64,000 bases of DNA from Arthrobacter celericrescens (lineage in GTDB: Bacteria; Actinomycetota; Actinomycetes; Actinomycetales; Micrococcaceae): the NCBI RefSeq assembly GCF_003614925.1, contig NZ_QYLP01000050.1, positions 62,001-126,000 of the forward strand, read 5' to 3'. Made by a program: the position numbers and the translations under genes. Numbering within the stretch: the stretch's first letter is position 1; each line of letters starts with the position of its first letter. The notes under the pieces are model-generated. The model made no database searches and was not told where the DNA came from. It saw only the letters and a list, made by a program, of their open reading frames with translations. Shown one piece after another: positions 34,337 to 45,054 of the stretch.

Positions 34337-35299
34337 TCAGTACCCCAGATTGAAGCTGCGCACCGCCTCCCTGATGTCCTCCTCCACCAGGTCGGCGTTG
34401 ATGGCCGCTGCTGCAACCGATCCTTCGCTGGCGGCCGTGATGACCTGGGCGCGGGGATTCGCCAGGTTCCCGGCAACATAGACCCCGCGGACACTCGTCT
34501 GCCCGGTGCCGTCCGTGACCAACCAGCCGCCGTCGTCCGTTTCACAGGCCAGGCCATTGAGCGGGCCGTTGTTCGGCACGAAGCGCGGCGGCACGAACAG
34601 CGCGCCCCGCGGGACCAGCCTGCCGTCCGTCATTTCGACGCCGGAAAGGTGCCCGTCCTGGGCAACAACCCGCCGGACCGTCCCTTCCACGATCCCGATG
34701 GCGCGCGCAGTCAGCTCGGTGCGCTGCTGGACGCTCAGGAGCCCTGTGGGGACGAAAAGCACCACGTCCTTGGCCCACTGGCGGATCAGCTGGACGTAAC
34801 GGACCGAGTCGGCGGACGCGCCGATGACGCCCAGCGGCCGGTCACGGACCTCGTAGCCGTGGCAGTACGGGCAATGCAGCACATCCTTGGCCCACAGCTC
34901 CGCCAGGCCCTCGATCTCGGGCAGTTCGTCGCGCAGCCCGGTCGCCACGAGCACCCGCCGGGCCGAAATCCGCCGCCCGGCGGCGTTTGGTCCGCCCCCG
35001 GCGGAACCCTCGCCAGACAGCAGTACCCAGAAACCGGAGGTGCCGTCCGGCACCAGTTCCAGGACGACGCCGTCGAGCACCTCCCCGCCGTAGCCCTGCA
35101 CTTCCTCCCGGCCAAGGGCCACGAACTCCCGCGGCGGCATGCCGTCCCTCGAGAGGAAGCCGTGCATGTGCGCTGCCGGCGCGTTCCGCGGAGATCCGGA
35201 ATCCACCACCAGGACCTTCCGCCCGGCACGGGACAGGACCAAGGCCGCCGACAATCCAGCCGCGCCGCCACCAATAACCACCACGTCGTATTCACTCAT
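34337..35299 (-). CDS. Thioredoxin-reductase-like FAD/NAD(P) oxidoreductase
   Basis: 320 residues, TrxR architecture: FAD motif VVVIGGGAAGLSAALVLSRAGRKVLVVDSG, a redox-pair CPYC at Cys143-Cys146 within HCPYCHGYE, ATGLRDELPE, and the second dinucleotide domain near RPLGVIGASADS. The CPYC pair replaces TrxR CATC. NADPH reduces the FAD and disulfide of a partner or small molecule; the partner is not evident. Divergent from an XRE-cupin regulator which may control it. ATG at 35299 fits the beta-alpha-beta start; the open frame upstream runs into the intergenic and regulator gene. Confidence 0.88.
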   Translation of the reverse strand: MSEYDVVVIGGGAAGLSAALVLSRAGRKVLVVDSGSPRNAPAAHMHGFLSRDGMPPREFVALGREEVQGYGGEVLDGVVLELVPDGTSGFWVLLSGEGSAGGGPNAAGRRISARRVLVATGLRDELPEIEGLAELWAKDVLHCPYCHGYEVRDRPLGVIGASADSVRYVQLIRQWAKDVVLFVPTGLLSVQQRTELTARAIGIVEGTVRRVVAQDGHLSGVEMTDGRLVPRGALFVPPRFVPNNGPLNGLACETDDGGWLVTDGTGQTSVRGVYVAGNLANPRAQVITAASEGSVAAAAINADLVEEDIREAVRSFNLGY

Positions 35300-35364
35300 G
35301 GATCCAAGGCTGGGCCGCCATCCCGGATCCGGCAACAATCGTTGCTGTTTCCGGGAAATCCGGC

Positions 35365-35967
35365 TTGGATGGGTGGGTGGAAGACGGAGCAAACGGGATC
35401 ACGGCGGCACTCGACCAGGTGGGCGAGCGGTTGAAACGGCTGCGGATAAAGCGCGGCATAACACTGACGGCCCTCGCGGAAACCACGGGCATCTCGAAGA
35501 GCACCCTGTCCCGGCTGGAGACCGGCCAGCGCAAGCCGAGCCTGGAACTGCTGCTCCCGCTGGCGCAGACGTACCGGGTGCCGCTGGATGACCTGGTGGG
35601 TGCGCCGGAGGTCGGGGACCCGCGGATCACGCTCAAACCCCGCCAGGTGCACGGGCGGACGGTCATCCCGCTGACCAAGCAGCCCGGCGGCCTGCAGAGC
35701 TGGAAGATGGTGATCCCGGCGTCGAACACCGAACCCGATCCGCGCGTCCACGAAGGCTACGAATGGATGTACGTGCTGTCCGGGCGGCTGCGGCTCGTCC
35801 TGGGCGAACACGACCTGGTGCTCGGTCCCGGCGAAGTGGCCGAGTTCGACACCCGGGTACCGCACTGGTTCGGCAGCGCGGGGGAGCAGCCGGTGGAACT
35901 CCTGAGCGTCTTCGGCGGGCAGGGCGAGCGGATGCACGTGCGGGCGAAGTCGGGCCCCAAGCGCTGA
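35365..35967 (+). CDS. XRE-family regulator with cupin domain
   Basis: 200 residues. HTH_3 at about 20-75 (VGERLKRLRIKRGITLTALAETTGISKSTLSRLETGQRKPSLELLLPLAQ) and a C-terminal cupin_2 at about 105-190 (HEGYEWMYVLSGRLRLVLGEHDLVLGPGEVAEFDTRVPHWFG). A metal-binding cupin usually senses a ligand or redox state. TTG at 35365 or GTG at 35377 are possible starts. Divergent from the TrxR-like flavoprotein. Confidence 0.9.
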   Translation: MDGWVEDGANGITAALDQVGERLKRLRIKRGITLTALAETTGISKSTLSRLETGQRKPSLELLLPLAQTYRVPLDDLVGAPEVGDPRITLKPRQVHGRTVIPLTKQPGGLQSWKMVIPASNTEPDPRVHEGYEWMYVLSGRLRLVLGEHDLVLGPGEVAEFDTRVPHWFGSAGEQPVELLSVFGGQGERMHVRAKSGPKR

Positions 35968-36096
35968 CCGGGGGGCCGTGTGCCAAACGTCACGCGGCGT
36001 TAAGGGAATCGGCAGGAAACGCTTGAAGTTGCAACCATGGAAAGCAACAGTGCCCGGCCATCCCCGAAAGCCACGGGCCCAGCGAAAGGTACGCGA

Positions 36097-36702
36097 ATGA
36101 CAATCGCCCACGAAGAAGCAGTGATTGACGCCGCCGCAGTCGACGCCATTTTTGCCGAAGCCCGCACCGCCAACTCCTTTGCCGGTGAAGTCACCGACGA
36201 GCAGGCCCAGGCCATCTACGAACTGACCAAGTTCGGCCCCACCGCCTTCAACTCCCAGCCGCTGCGCGTCACCTACGTCCGCTCCGACGAGGCCCGCGCC
36301 AAGCTCGTGGACTCCCTCATGAAGGGCAACCAGGCCAAGACCGCGTCCGCCCCGCTGGTCGCCATCCTCAGCTACGACACCGCCTGGCACGAGCAGTGGG
36401 ACACCTTCCTCCCGGGTTACAACGCCCCCAAGGCCATGTACGACGCCGACGCCGAGGTCACCGCCGCCACCGGCAACAACAACGCCCACCTGCAGGCCGG
36501 TTACTTCATCCTCGCGGTCCGCTCCCTCGGCTTCGCCGCCGGCCCGATGACCGGCGCCGACTTCGCCGCGATCGACCGCGACTTCTTCCCGGCCGGCGAC
36601 CAGAAGAGCTTCCTCGTGGTCAACATCGGCCAGCCCGGCCCGGACGCCTTCGGTGCCGCCAAGCCGAAGTTCGCCTACGACGACGTCGTCCGCACCGTCT
36701 AA
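36097..36702 (+). CDS. Nitroreductase-family protein, RutE/malonic-semialdehyde-reductase-like
   Basis: 201 residues, FMN-dependent nitroreductase fold: ANSFAGEVTDEQAQAIYELTKFGPTAFNSQPLRVTYV and GNNNAHLQAGYFILAVRSLGFAAGPMTGAD with the second FMN/NADPH-binding segment. Size and motifs match the RutE/HadB group. It may reduce malonic semialdehyde to 3-hydroxypropionate or another enone/nitro compound. ATG at 36097 has GAAAGG upstream; a frame from 36037 adds 20 residues. Followed by a strong terminator. Confidence 0.88.
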   Translation: MTIAHEEAVIDAAAVDAIFAEARTANSFAGEVTDEQAQAIYELTKFGPTAFNSQPLRVTYVRSDEARAKLVDSLMKGNQAKTASAPLVAILSYDTAWHEQWDTFLPGYNAPKAMYDADAEVTAATGNNNAHLQAGYFILAVRSLGFAAGPMTGADFAAIDRDFFPAGDQKSFLVVNIGQPGPDAFGAAKPKFAYDDVVRTV

Positions 36703-36718
36703 GCAATAACAGACGCAG

Positions 36719-36756
36719 AGGCCCGGGTACCGCGCTCGCAGCGCGGCCCCGGGCCT
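36719..36756 (+). terminator. Strong terminator after the RutE-like gene
   Basis: Outer stem AGGCCCGG (36719-36726) with CCGGGCCT (36749-36756), inner stem CCGCGCT (36730-36736) with AGCGCGG (36740-36746), 3-nt loop; followed by GCTCGTTTAAAG. Confidence 0.7.
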
Positions 36757-36790
36757 GCTCGTTTAAAGGGGCTGGTGGGAAACTGTCCCT

Positions 36791-37307
36791 ATGCGGAACC
36801 TCATCATGGTGGTCTTCGTCGAGGAAGTGGCCGAGGGGCTCGTCTTTCCCCGCGATGACTGGCCGCTGCACATCACCCTGCTGAGGTTCGACGTCGATTC
36901 CTCTCCAGGGAGCCAGCCCGACGTCGTCGATCACCTCGCCGCGCTCGCCGCGGCACCCGTGGCGGGCGCGCTGGGGGCGGAACTCACCGTGGGCGGCGAA
37001 GAGAAGTTCGGGCGGCAGGGTTCCATCCCGGTCAGCCTGGTGGACCCCCACCCGATCCTGCAGGGCTTGCACGAGGAACTGTTCGACGCCGTCGCGGAGC
37101 TGGGCGGGAATGTCGCCACCCTGCACCACACCTTGGAGGGCTACCGCCCCCACATCTCGCACCACAACGGCAAGCGGCCGCACGAGGGCGACGCCGTCCT
37201 GTTGGACCGCGTCGCCCTCGTGGACATGGCGCCCGGCGGCAAGCACACGATCCGCCGGATCCTGAAGCTGTGGCGCCTCGAGCCTGAGGTGCGCCTCGAG
37301 CCCGAAA

Positions 37308-37318
<11 letters not shown>
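36791..37318 (+). CDS. 2H phosphoesterase (2'-5' RNA ligase-like)
   Basis: 175 residues. The two catalytic His-x-Thr/Ser motifs of the 2H superfamily are seen as WPLHITLL (His27, Thr29) and YRPHIS (His121, Ser123). Resembles YjcG/YtlP-type phosphodiesterases acting on cyclic phosphates or 2'-5' bonds, not a true ligase. ATG at 36791 has GGTGGGA upstream. Its 3' end overlaps the convergent pgm gene by 11 bp. Confidence 0.82.
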
Positions 37319-38960
<1,642 letters not shown>

Positions 38961-39120
38961 TGCCCCAGCATGCCAGACCGTTTCGTGGCGTTGAAGTGAT
39001 GTGACCGCGAATTGGCCCCTGTGACGGCCGGTGTCGCCGCAAACGCCGGAGGATTCATCGTCCGTTTACCTGTCGTGCGGCGGTAGGCTGGGCAAAACAG
39101 CACTTCACAAGGGGGAACTC

Positions 39121-39768
39121 ATGAGTGAGCAGCCAGGCAAGCCGGACGAAACGCCCAAGAAAGACGCCCCGCAGGGGTACGAACCGCCGTCGTTCATCCC
39201 GCCGAGTTCGGAACCCTACGGTACGGAGCAGTCGGGTGCAGGGCAGCCCGCCCCGGGCCAGCCGGATTCGGAGCAATACGGACAGCCGGCCGCCCAGCCC
39301 GGCGCCTACTCCCAGGATGCCGCTTACGGCCAGCAGCCGTATGGCCAGCCGGCCAGCCCCTATGGCCAGCAGCCGCAGCCGTACGGACAGCAGCCGTACG
39401 GACAGCCGGCCAGCCCCTATGGCCAGGCGCCCGGCCAGGCAGCGTACGGCCAAGCAGCGTATGGCCAGCCGGCCAGCCCTTACGGCCAGCCCGCCTACTA
39501 CGGCGTTCCCGCGGAACCGAAGGGCCTGAGCATCGCGGCGATGATCTGTGGCATCGTCGGCCTCGTGTCCGGCGGGTTCCTGGGGCTGCCCCAGATCGCC
39601 GCCGTGATCCTGGGCCACATCGGCCTGAAGAAGGAACCCGCAGGCCGCGGTTTCGCCCTGACCGGCCTCATCACCGGATACATCGGAGTCCTGTTCGGGC
39701 TGTTGTGGCTCATTTTCCTGATCGTCGCCCTGTCGGCCGCATCGCAGTACGGCTACTACCGCAACTGA
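39121..39768 (+). CDS. Membrane protein with PYGQ-rich repeats (DUF4190-type)
   Basis: 215 residues. Residues about 1-130 are Pro/Gln/Tyr/Gly-rich with tandem [14 protein letters not shown] units, then two membrane segments ([21 protein letters not shown] and [28 protein letters not shown]) of the DUF4190 family. The N-terminus is predicted cytoplasmic or surface disordered. ATG at 39121 has AGGGGGAAC upstream. Function unknown. Confidence 0.85.
   Translation: MSEQPGKPDETPKKDAPQGYEPPSFIPPSSEPYGTEQSGAGQPAPGQPDSEQYGQPAAQPGAYSQDAAYGQQPYGQPASPYGQQPQPYGQQPYGQPASPYGQAPGQAAYGQAAYGQPASPYGQPAYYGVPAEPKGLSIAAMICGIVGLVSGGFLGLPQIAAVILGHIGLKKEPAGRGFALTGLITGYIGVLFGLLWLIFLIVALSAASQYGYYRN
39300..39490 (+). 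repeat. In-gene tandem-like repeats encoding PYGQPAS
   Basis: Units such as TATGGCCAGCCGGCCAGCCC recur at about 39340, 39401 and 39460, making most of the disordered N-terminal region of the DUF4190-type protein. Confidence 0.75.
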
Positions 39769-39776
39769 CAGACGAC

Positions 39777-39836
39777 GACGGCGGCAGGCACTCCGGCGGG
39801 AATCCCGCCAAGGTGCCTGCCGCCGTCGCTGTTTAA
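39777..39836 (+). terminator. Strong terminator of the GACGGCGGCAGG family
   Basis: Arms 39777-39791 (GACGGCGGCAGGCAC) and 39813-39827 pair perfectly; an inner GGCGGG/CCCGCC stem (39795-39800/39804-39809) extends it. Then GCTGTTTAA. The 3' arm plus tail matches 21 bp of the terminator at 58601-58653 in reverse orientation. Confidence 0.75.
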
Positions 39837-39876
39837 CCGCCGTCGCTGTTTGACGGTCGCGTCTAGCGTGGGGCGG

Positions 39877-41346
39877 TCAGCGCACGCCGGCCATCAGCCT
39901 CTTGATGGCCGGGGTGCCCGCGGCAAGCGCCACGGCGAGGACCACGGCGGCACCGCCGACGCCCACGAAATAGGGCAGTTCGTCCTTCGGGTTGTACAGC
40001 CCGGCAAGGATGCCGGCGAGCGTGGTGCCCAGGGACACGGACAGGAAGAACAGCGCCACCATCTGGGTGTGGAACGCCTGCGGGGCGAGCTTGGTGCTCA
40101 CGGACAGGCCGATCGGAGAGAGGAACAGCTCCGCCAGGGTGAAGAGGAACAGGATGCCCACCAGCGCCAGCAGCGGGGTCTTGCCTTCCCCGGCGAGCGG
40201 GATGAAGGCCAGGAACGCCAGGCCCATCACCAGCAGGCCGGCGGAGAACTTCAGGGGCGAGCTCGGCTGCTTGTGGCCCAGCCTGGTCCAGAGCGCGGCC
40301 ATGACGCCGGCGAAGATGATGATGAACACCGGATTGATGGACTGCACCCAGGCGGCCGGCATCTCCCAGCCGAACAGCGTGCGGTCCAGCTTCTCCTCGG
40401 AGTACACGGCGATGAACGTGAACTGCTGCTGGAACAGGGCCCAGAACGCGGCGGAGGCAATGTAGAGCGGGATGAAGGCCAGCACCCGGCTGCGCTCCAC
40501 GGAAGAGACCTTGGGGCTGCGGAAAATCAGCACGAAGTAGATCACTGAGGCGCCGATCGCGGCGTAGGCCATGGACCGGGCCAGGTTCTCCGCGTTGACG
40601 ATCCCGGTGGCCAGCAGTGCGGCGATCACGGCGGCGACGGCCAGGAAGATGAGCCCGTAGCGGCCGCGTCCGGTGGCGGGCAGCGGGTTCGGCACGTGGT
40701 GCGCTTCCTGCGGCAGCTTGCTGCGGTTGATCGCGTAGATGCCCAGGCCGATGGCCATGCCGATCGCGGCGGCGCCGAAGCCCCAGTGGAAGCCGTTGCT
40801 TTCCTGCAGCCAGCCGGTCACCAGCGGGCCCACGAGGCCGCCGATGTTGACGCCCATGTAGAAGATCGAGAAGCCGGCGTCGCGGCGCTCGTCCTTTTCC
40901 TTGTACAGGGTGCCGACCAGGGCGGTGGCGTTGGCCTTGAGGCCGCCGGATCCGATGGCCACGAGCACCAGGCCGGCGATCAGGCCGGGGATGCCGGGCA
41001 GCAGGGCCAGGGCCACGTGGCCGGCCATGATCAGGATGGCGGAGCCGAAGAGGACGCGTTCGGAGCCGAAGATCCGGTCAGCCAGCCAGGCGCCCAGGAT
41101 TGTCGAAAGGTACACGCCGCCGCCGTAGGCGCCCACCAGGCCGGCGGCGAGGGTCTGGTCGATGGCCAGCCCGCCCTTCTCGGCGGTGAAGTACATGTAG
41201 TAGAGGAGGATTCCCTGCATTCCGTAGAAGGAGAATCGCTCCCACATCTCTACGGAGAACAGGCTGGCCAACATCTTTGGGTGGCCAAAAAAAGAGGTGT
41301 CACCCTGGGTTTTGGCCGGGGACACCGTATCTAAAGGAGTGCTCAT
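39877..41346 (-). CDS. Proton-dependent oligopeptide transporter (POT/PTR family)
   Basis: 489 residues with about 12-14 hydrophobic segments. MWERFSFYGMQGILLYYMYF is the PTR2 signature start; YMGVNIGGLVGPLVTGWLQ follows. Imports di- and tripeptides with protons. Upstream lies an inverted repeat near a TTGACT -35. On the same strand as amidase and peptidase E (gap 81 bp), giving a peptide uptake and breakdown cluster. Confidence 0.93.
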   Translation of the reverse strand: MSTPLDTVSPAKTQGDTSFFGHPKMLASLFSVEMWERFSFYGMQGILLYYMYFTAEKGGLAIDQTLAAGLVGAYGGGVYLSTILGAWLADRIFGSERVLFGSAILIMAGHVALALLPGIPGLIAGLVLVAIGSGGLKANATALVGTLYKEKDERRDAGFSIFYMGVNIGGLVGPLVTGWLQESNGFHWGFGAAAIGMAIGLGIYAINRSKLPQEAHHVPNPLPATGRGRYGLIFLAVAAVIAALLATGIVNAENLARSMAYAAIGASVIYFVLIFRSPKVSSVERSRVLAFIPLYIASAAFWALFQQQFTFIAVYSEEKLDRTLFGWEMPAAWVQSINPVFIIIFAGVMAALWTRLGHKQPSSPLKFSAGLLVMGLAFLAFIPLAGEGKTPLLALVGILFLFTLAELFLSPIGLSVSTKLAPQAFHTQMVALFFLSVSLGTTLAGILAGLYNPKDELPYFVGVGGAAVVLAVALAAGTPAIKRLMAGVR

Positions 41347-41357
41347 TTACACCATGC

Positions 41358-41382
41358 TGACACTGAATGGTAGTCAATGTCA
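41358..41382. promoter_or_regulatory. Inverted repeat in the peptide-transporter promoter
   Basis: TGACA (41358-41362) and TGTCA (41378-41382) flank a minus-strand TTGACT -35-like box (AGTCAA, 41372-41377). Possible operator for the transporter gene. Confidence 0.3.
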
Positions 41383-41427
41383 CATTGTGGACGCCCAGCG
41401 CGGGCCGAAGAGCGCCCGAAACCCCGC

Positions 41428-42843
41428 TCAGACCGGCAGGACCGGTGCTCCCCGCTGCTCCTCCAGCTGCGCTGCGAGCTGCAGGAGCAACAGCTCCGAA
41501 CCCGCCTTGCCGATCAGCTGGATGCCGGTCGGCAGCTCGCCAGGGGCGTCCGCCGGGACATTGACCGGGATGCTGACCGCGGGCAGCCCGCACACGTTCA
41601 CCATGGAAGACCAGGGCGCGAATTCGCACTGCCGGCGGTAGTCGTCGTCGGGATCGCAGTCCCAGCTGCCGCCCGCTCCGCTGAACCAACCCACCGGCCG
41701 CGCTGTCTGTGCCAGCGACGGCGTGAGGATGACGTCCCACTGCCCGTACTGCGCCACGGTTTCCTGGGTGAACCCGCGCAGGAACGCCACGGCCTCGGCC
41801 ACCTTCCGTGCGCTGCGCTGCTGTGCCCGTTTCCGGAACGTCCGGGTGAGGGGCGTCAGCAGGGCCTCGCGCTGCGGAAGGATCCGGGCGCTCCCGACGC
41901 CGGCCGTCCAGGCCGCGGTGAACGCGTCCGGGTAGCGGTTGTCGTAGCGGACCTCGGTTTCGAAGACGGCGTGGCCGGCGGCTTCAAGGAGCGCGATGCC
42001 CCGGTCCAGTCCCGCCAGGGCTTCGGCGCTGGTGTCGAACGGGAAGGCTCCGCTCCACGGACTGTCCAGGCTGACGCCGATCCGCAGCCGCTGCGGTTCG
42101 CGCCGGACTCCGGCGAGGTAGCCGCCGTCGGGCTGGGCCTCGCGGGGGACCAGGGCGTCCAGCATCAGCGCCGTGTCTGCCGCGTTCCGGGCCAGCGGTC
42201 CGGCCACGACCAGGCGCGCCGCGTCTCCCGGGCTCTCGCCGGCCGGCACCAGCCCGCGTCCTGGCTTCAGGCCGAGGATTCCGCAGGCCGCGGCGGGGAT
42301 ACGGATGGAGCCGCCGCCGTCGCTGCCCGGGGCGAAGGGCAGGAAACCGGCCGCCACCGCGGCAGCGCTGCCGCCCGACGAGCCGCCGGAGCTGCGGCTG
42401 AGGGCGTGCGGATTGCGCGACGGCGGCGCTATCCGGTTCTCGCTGTAGGCCGTCAGCCCGAACTCGGGAACCTGGGTCTTGCCCAGCGAAACGGCTCCGG
42501 CGCCTTTGAGCGCGGCGGCCAGCGCGCCGTCGGCGGGTGCCGGCTTGTGCTCCAGCGCGGCGCTGCCGTGCGTGGTCACCACGCCGGCCACGTCCGTCAG
42601 GTCCTTGAACGCCAGCGGGATCCCGTGCAGCGGTGGCAGCCCGGGGAGGCGGCCCTCCCGCCGGAGCCGTGCGTGCAACGCGTCTGCTTCGCCGGCGTCG
42701 AGCAGCGCCTGTTCGGCGGTGACGGTGACGAAGGCGCCCAGCAGGTGGTTGCGGGCGGCGATCCGCGACAGGAAATGCGTGGCCACTTCGCGGGCGGACA
42801 TGTCCCCGGCGGCGAGGCCGTCCCGCAGCTCGACGGCACCCAT
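41428..42843 (-). CDS. Amidase-signature family amidase
   Basis: 471 residues. Ser-cisSer-Lys triad: Lys80 in IPLAFKDL, cis-Ser in RSSGGSSGGSAAAVAAG, and nucleophile near Ser179 in GSDGGGSIRIPAA. Hydrolyses an amide or ester; specificity unknown. ATG at 42843 lies 10 bp after the peptidase stop; TTG at 42891 would extend the protein by 16 residues, overlapping peptidase E. Cotranscribed with peptidase E by position. Confidence 0.9.
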   Translation of the reverse strand: MGAVELRDGLAAGDMSAREVATHFLSRIAARNHLLGAFVTVTAEQALLDAGEADALHARLRREGRLPGLPPLHGIPLAFKDLTDVAGVVTTHGSAALEHKPAPADGALAAALKGAGAVSLGKTQVPEFGLTAYSENRIAPPSRNPHALSRSSGGSSGGSAAAVAAGFLPFAPGSDGGGSIRIPAAACGILGLKPGRGLVPAGESPGDAARLVVAGPLARNAADTALMLDALVPREAQPDGGYLAGVRREPQRLRIGVSLDSPWSGAFPFDTSAEALAGLDRGIALLEAAGHAVFETEVRYDNRYPDAFTAAWTAGVGSARILPQREALLTPLTRTFRKRAQQRSARKVAEAVAFLRGFTQETVAQYGQWDVILTPSLAQTARPVGWFSGAGGSWDCDPDDDYRRQCEFAPWSSMVNVCGLPAVSIPVNVPADAPGELPTGIQLIGKAGSELLLLQLAAQLEEQRGAPVLPV

Positions 42844-42853
42844 GTCATGCAAC

Positions 42854-43582
42854 TCAGCCAAGGAAACGCGGCTCCAGACGCTCTTCGGCAACGGCCCCGT
42901 CCGCGGCAGTGATCCGGTACGCCGCCCGGTCCCGGACCTCGGCCACCACCTCCACCAGGTCGGTGCCCCGGTACACCAGCCCGACGCCGTCGTCGGTGCA
43001 GTGCGTTTCGCCCAGCACGCCCCCGGCCGCCAGGCGGTGGACCATCGGCCGGCGGGCGGGTTCAGAGTCGAAGTGGACGCCGTTTGCGTAGGGAAGCAGG
43101 GCCAGGCCGTTGGTGACCGGCTGCAGCTCGGGGCCGAAGGAATCGGTGGTGCCGCCTTGGAACCAGCAGATGGACCCGGCCGAGACGCCCGCCAGCACTA
43201 CCCCGGACTTCCAGACCCGGCGGAGCACGGCGTCCAGGCCGTGCGCCCGCCACACCGCCAGGAGGTTCACCACCGACCCGCCGTGCACCCACACCACATC
43301 CTGCTCCAGCAGATACCCTTCGGGGTCCTCCTGGTTGGGCATCGTGAAGAGGTTCAGGTGGCTCAGGTCGAAACCCGCGATCCGGGCCGCCTGGTCCATC
43401 TCCGCGGCGAACCAGCGTTGGTCCCCGGACGCCGTGCCGAGGTGCGCGATCCGCGGCGCCCGCCCGGACACTCCGGAAAGCTCGACGGCGTAATGCACCA
43501 GGCGGTCGAACTCCAGCCGGGTGCGCTGCCCTGGCTTGTAGCCGCCGGAGGTGGCCAGGATGGTGGGTTCTCCGGCGGGCAT
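42854..43582 (-). CDS. Peptidase E-like S51 family serine peptidase
   Basis: 242 residues. GVSAGSICWF carries the S51 nucleophile Ser134, with HGGSVVNLLAVWR and THCTDDGVGLV (probable catalytic His) as in dipeptidase E (alpha-aspartyl dipeptidase) and cyanophycinase relatives. Cytoplasmic. Likely cleaves Asp-X dipeptides imported by the nearby peptide transporter. Confidence 0.85.
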   Translation of the reverse strand: MPAGEPTILATSGGYKPGQRTRLEFDRLVHYAVELSGVSGRAPRIAHLGTASGDQRWFAAEMDQAARIAGFDLSHLNLFTMPNQEDPEGYLLEQDVVWVHGGSVVNLLAVWRAHGLDAVLRRVWKSGVVLAGVSAGSICWFQGGTTDSFGPELQPVTNGLALLPYANGVHFDSEPARRPMVHRLAAGGVLGETHCTDDGVGLVYRGTDLVEVVAEVRDRAAYRITAADGAVAEERLEPRFLG

Positions 43583-43707
43583 GACAGGTCTCCTAGGCGT
43601 GTTCCGTTACCTTTCCCGCCCACCCTAGCGCCGGCGGACGGGAGCCGGAAGCGGGCCGGGTTCACGGGCCGTAAGCTGGAAGGAGTCGAAGAGGAGCGTA
43701 AGGACCG

Positions 43708-44034
43708 ATGAGCGATTTCGAAACAATCCCGGCAAGCGAAGTCCCGGAGGGCGCAGTCATTCTGGACGTGCGGGAAGAGTACGAGTGGGCGGCAGGCCAC
43801 GTGGCCGGCGCACTGCACATTCCGCTCGACCAGCTGCCGGTGCGCCTCGATGAGCTCGATGCCGACGAGGACCTCTTCATCATCTGCCGCACCGGCGGCC
43901 GGTCCATGCGCGCTGCGCAGTGGCTGGTGGGCCAGGGCTACACCGCCACGAATGTCGCCGGCGGCATGGACATGTGGTTCGAAGCCGGCCGGCCCATGGT
44001 GTCGGACAACGGCCTGAAGCCCGTGGTCCTCTGA
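43708..44034 (+). CDS. Rhodanese-like domain protein
   Basis: 108 residues, single rhodanese domain: VILDVREEYEWAAGHVAGALHIPLDQLPVRL and active-site loop ICRTGGRS (Cys60). Sulfurtransferase moving persulfide sulfur, or a phosphatase-like variant. ATG with AAGGAG region at 43678-43684 (GGAAGGAGT). Directly upstream of pheA. Confidence 0.92.
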   Translation: MSDFETIPASEVPEGAVILDVREEYEWAAGHVAGALHIPLDQLPVRLDELDADEDLFIICRTGGRSMRAAQWLVGQGYTATNVAGGMDMWFEAGRPMVSDNGLKPVVL

Positions 44035-44076
44035 CGGCCCGCCGCCACCCAATACATAACCACTAAGGAATACTCG

Positions 44077-45054
44077 ATGTCGGCATCCGAGCTGCGCTAC
44101 ACCTTCCTGGGCCCGGAGGGCACCTTCACCGAGGCTGCCCTGCTGCAGGTTCCCGGCGCTGCCGAGTCCACGAGGGTGCCGTGCTCCAGCGTGAACACCG
44201 CCTTGGACCGGGTGCGCCAGGGCGAGGCGGACGCCGCGATGGTGCCCATCGAGAACTCGGTGGAAGGCGGGGTCACGGCCACGCTCGATGCGATCGCCAC
44301 GGGCCCCGAGCTGCGGATCGTCCGCGAAGCGCTGGTCCCCATCACCTTCGTGCTGGTGGCCCGCCCCGGCGTCAGGATCGGGGACATCCGCCGGATCTCC
44401 ACCCACGGCCACGCCTGGGCCCAGTGCCGCCTGTGGATCGAGGAAAACATCCCGGGAGCGGAATATGTTCCGGGTTCCTCCACGGCGGCTGCCGCCGTCG
44501 GCCTCCTCGAAGACGAGGGGCATTACGACGCCGCCATCTGCGCGCCGCTCGTGGCGGCCGAACGCCCTGGCCTGAACATCCTCGCCGAGAACATCGGCGA
44601 CAACCCCGGCGCCGTGACCCGCTTCGTGCTCGTCAGCCGTCCCGGTCCGCTCACGCCCCGCACCGGCGCGGACAAGACCACCGTGGTGGTCCCGCTGCCC
44701 GAGGACCGGCCCGGTGCCCTGATGGAGATCCTGGACCAGTTCGCGTCCCGGGGCGTGAACCTGAGCCGCATCGAATCCAGGCCGACTGGCCAGTACTTGG
44801 GGCATTACTTCTTCAGCATCGACGCCGACGGCCACGCCGAAGACGCCCGCGTGGCGGACGCCCTCGCCGGCCTGCACCGGATCAGCCCGGCCACCCGGTT
44901 CCTCGGCTCCTACGCCAGGGCGGACCAGGAGAAGACGGCCGTTGTTCCGCACACTTCGGACGCCGCGTTTGCCGCCGCCCACGCCTGGGTGAACGGCATC
45001 CTGGCCGGTGCGCCCGGCGTCGTTCCGGACGCCGAGGGCACGCCGGTCCTTTGA
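44077..45054 (+). CDS. pheA: Prephenate dehydratase
   Basis: 325 residues, monofunctional. Catalytic domain: FLGPEGTFTEAAL, VPIENSVEGGVTATLDA and NPGAVTRFVLVSRPG, with the TRF motif. C-terminal ACT domain (about 205-285) with PGALMEILDQFASRGVNLSRIESRPTGQYLGHYFFSIDADGH, including the ESRP Phe-binding motif for feedback inhibition. Converts prephenate to phenylpyruvate in phenylalanine synthesis. ATG preceded by AAGGAA. Confidence 0.96.
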   Translation: MSASELRYTFLGPEGTFTEAALLQVPGAAESTRVPCSSVNTALDRVRQGEADAAMVPIENSVEGGVTATLDAIATGPELRIVREALVPITFVLVARPGVRIGDIRRISTHGHAWAQCRLWIEENIPGAEYVPGSSTAAAAVGLLEDEGHYDAAICAPLVAAERPGLNILAENIGDNPGAVTRFVLVSRPGPLTPRTGADKTTVVVPLPEDRPGALMEILDQFASRGVNLSRIESRPTGQYLGHYFFSIDADGHAEDARVADALAGLHRISPATRFLGSYARADQEKTAVVPHTSDAAFAAAHAWVNGILAGAPGVVPDAEGTPVL

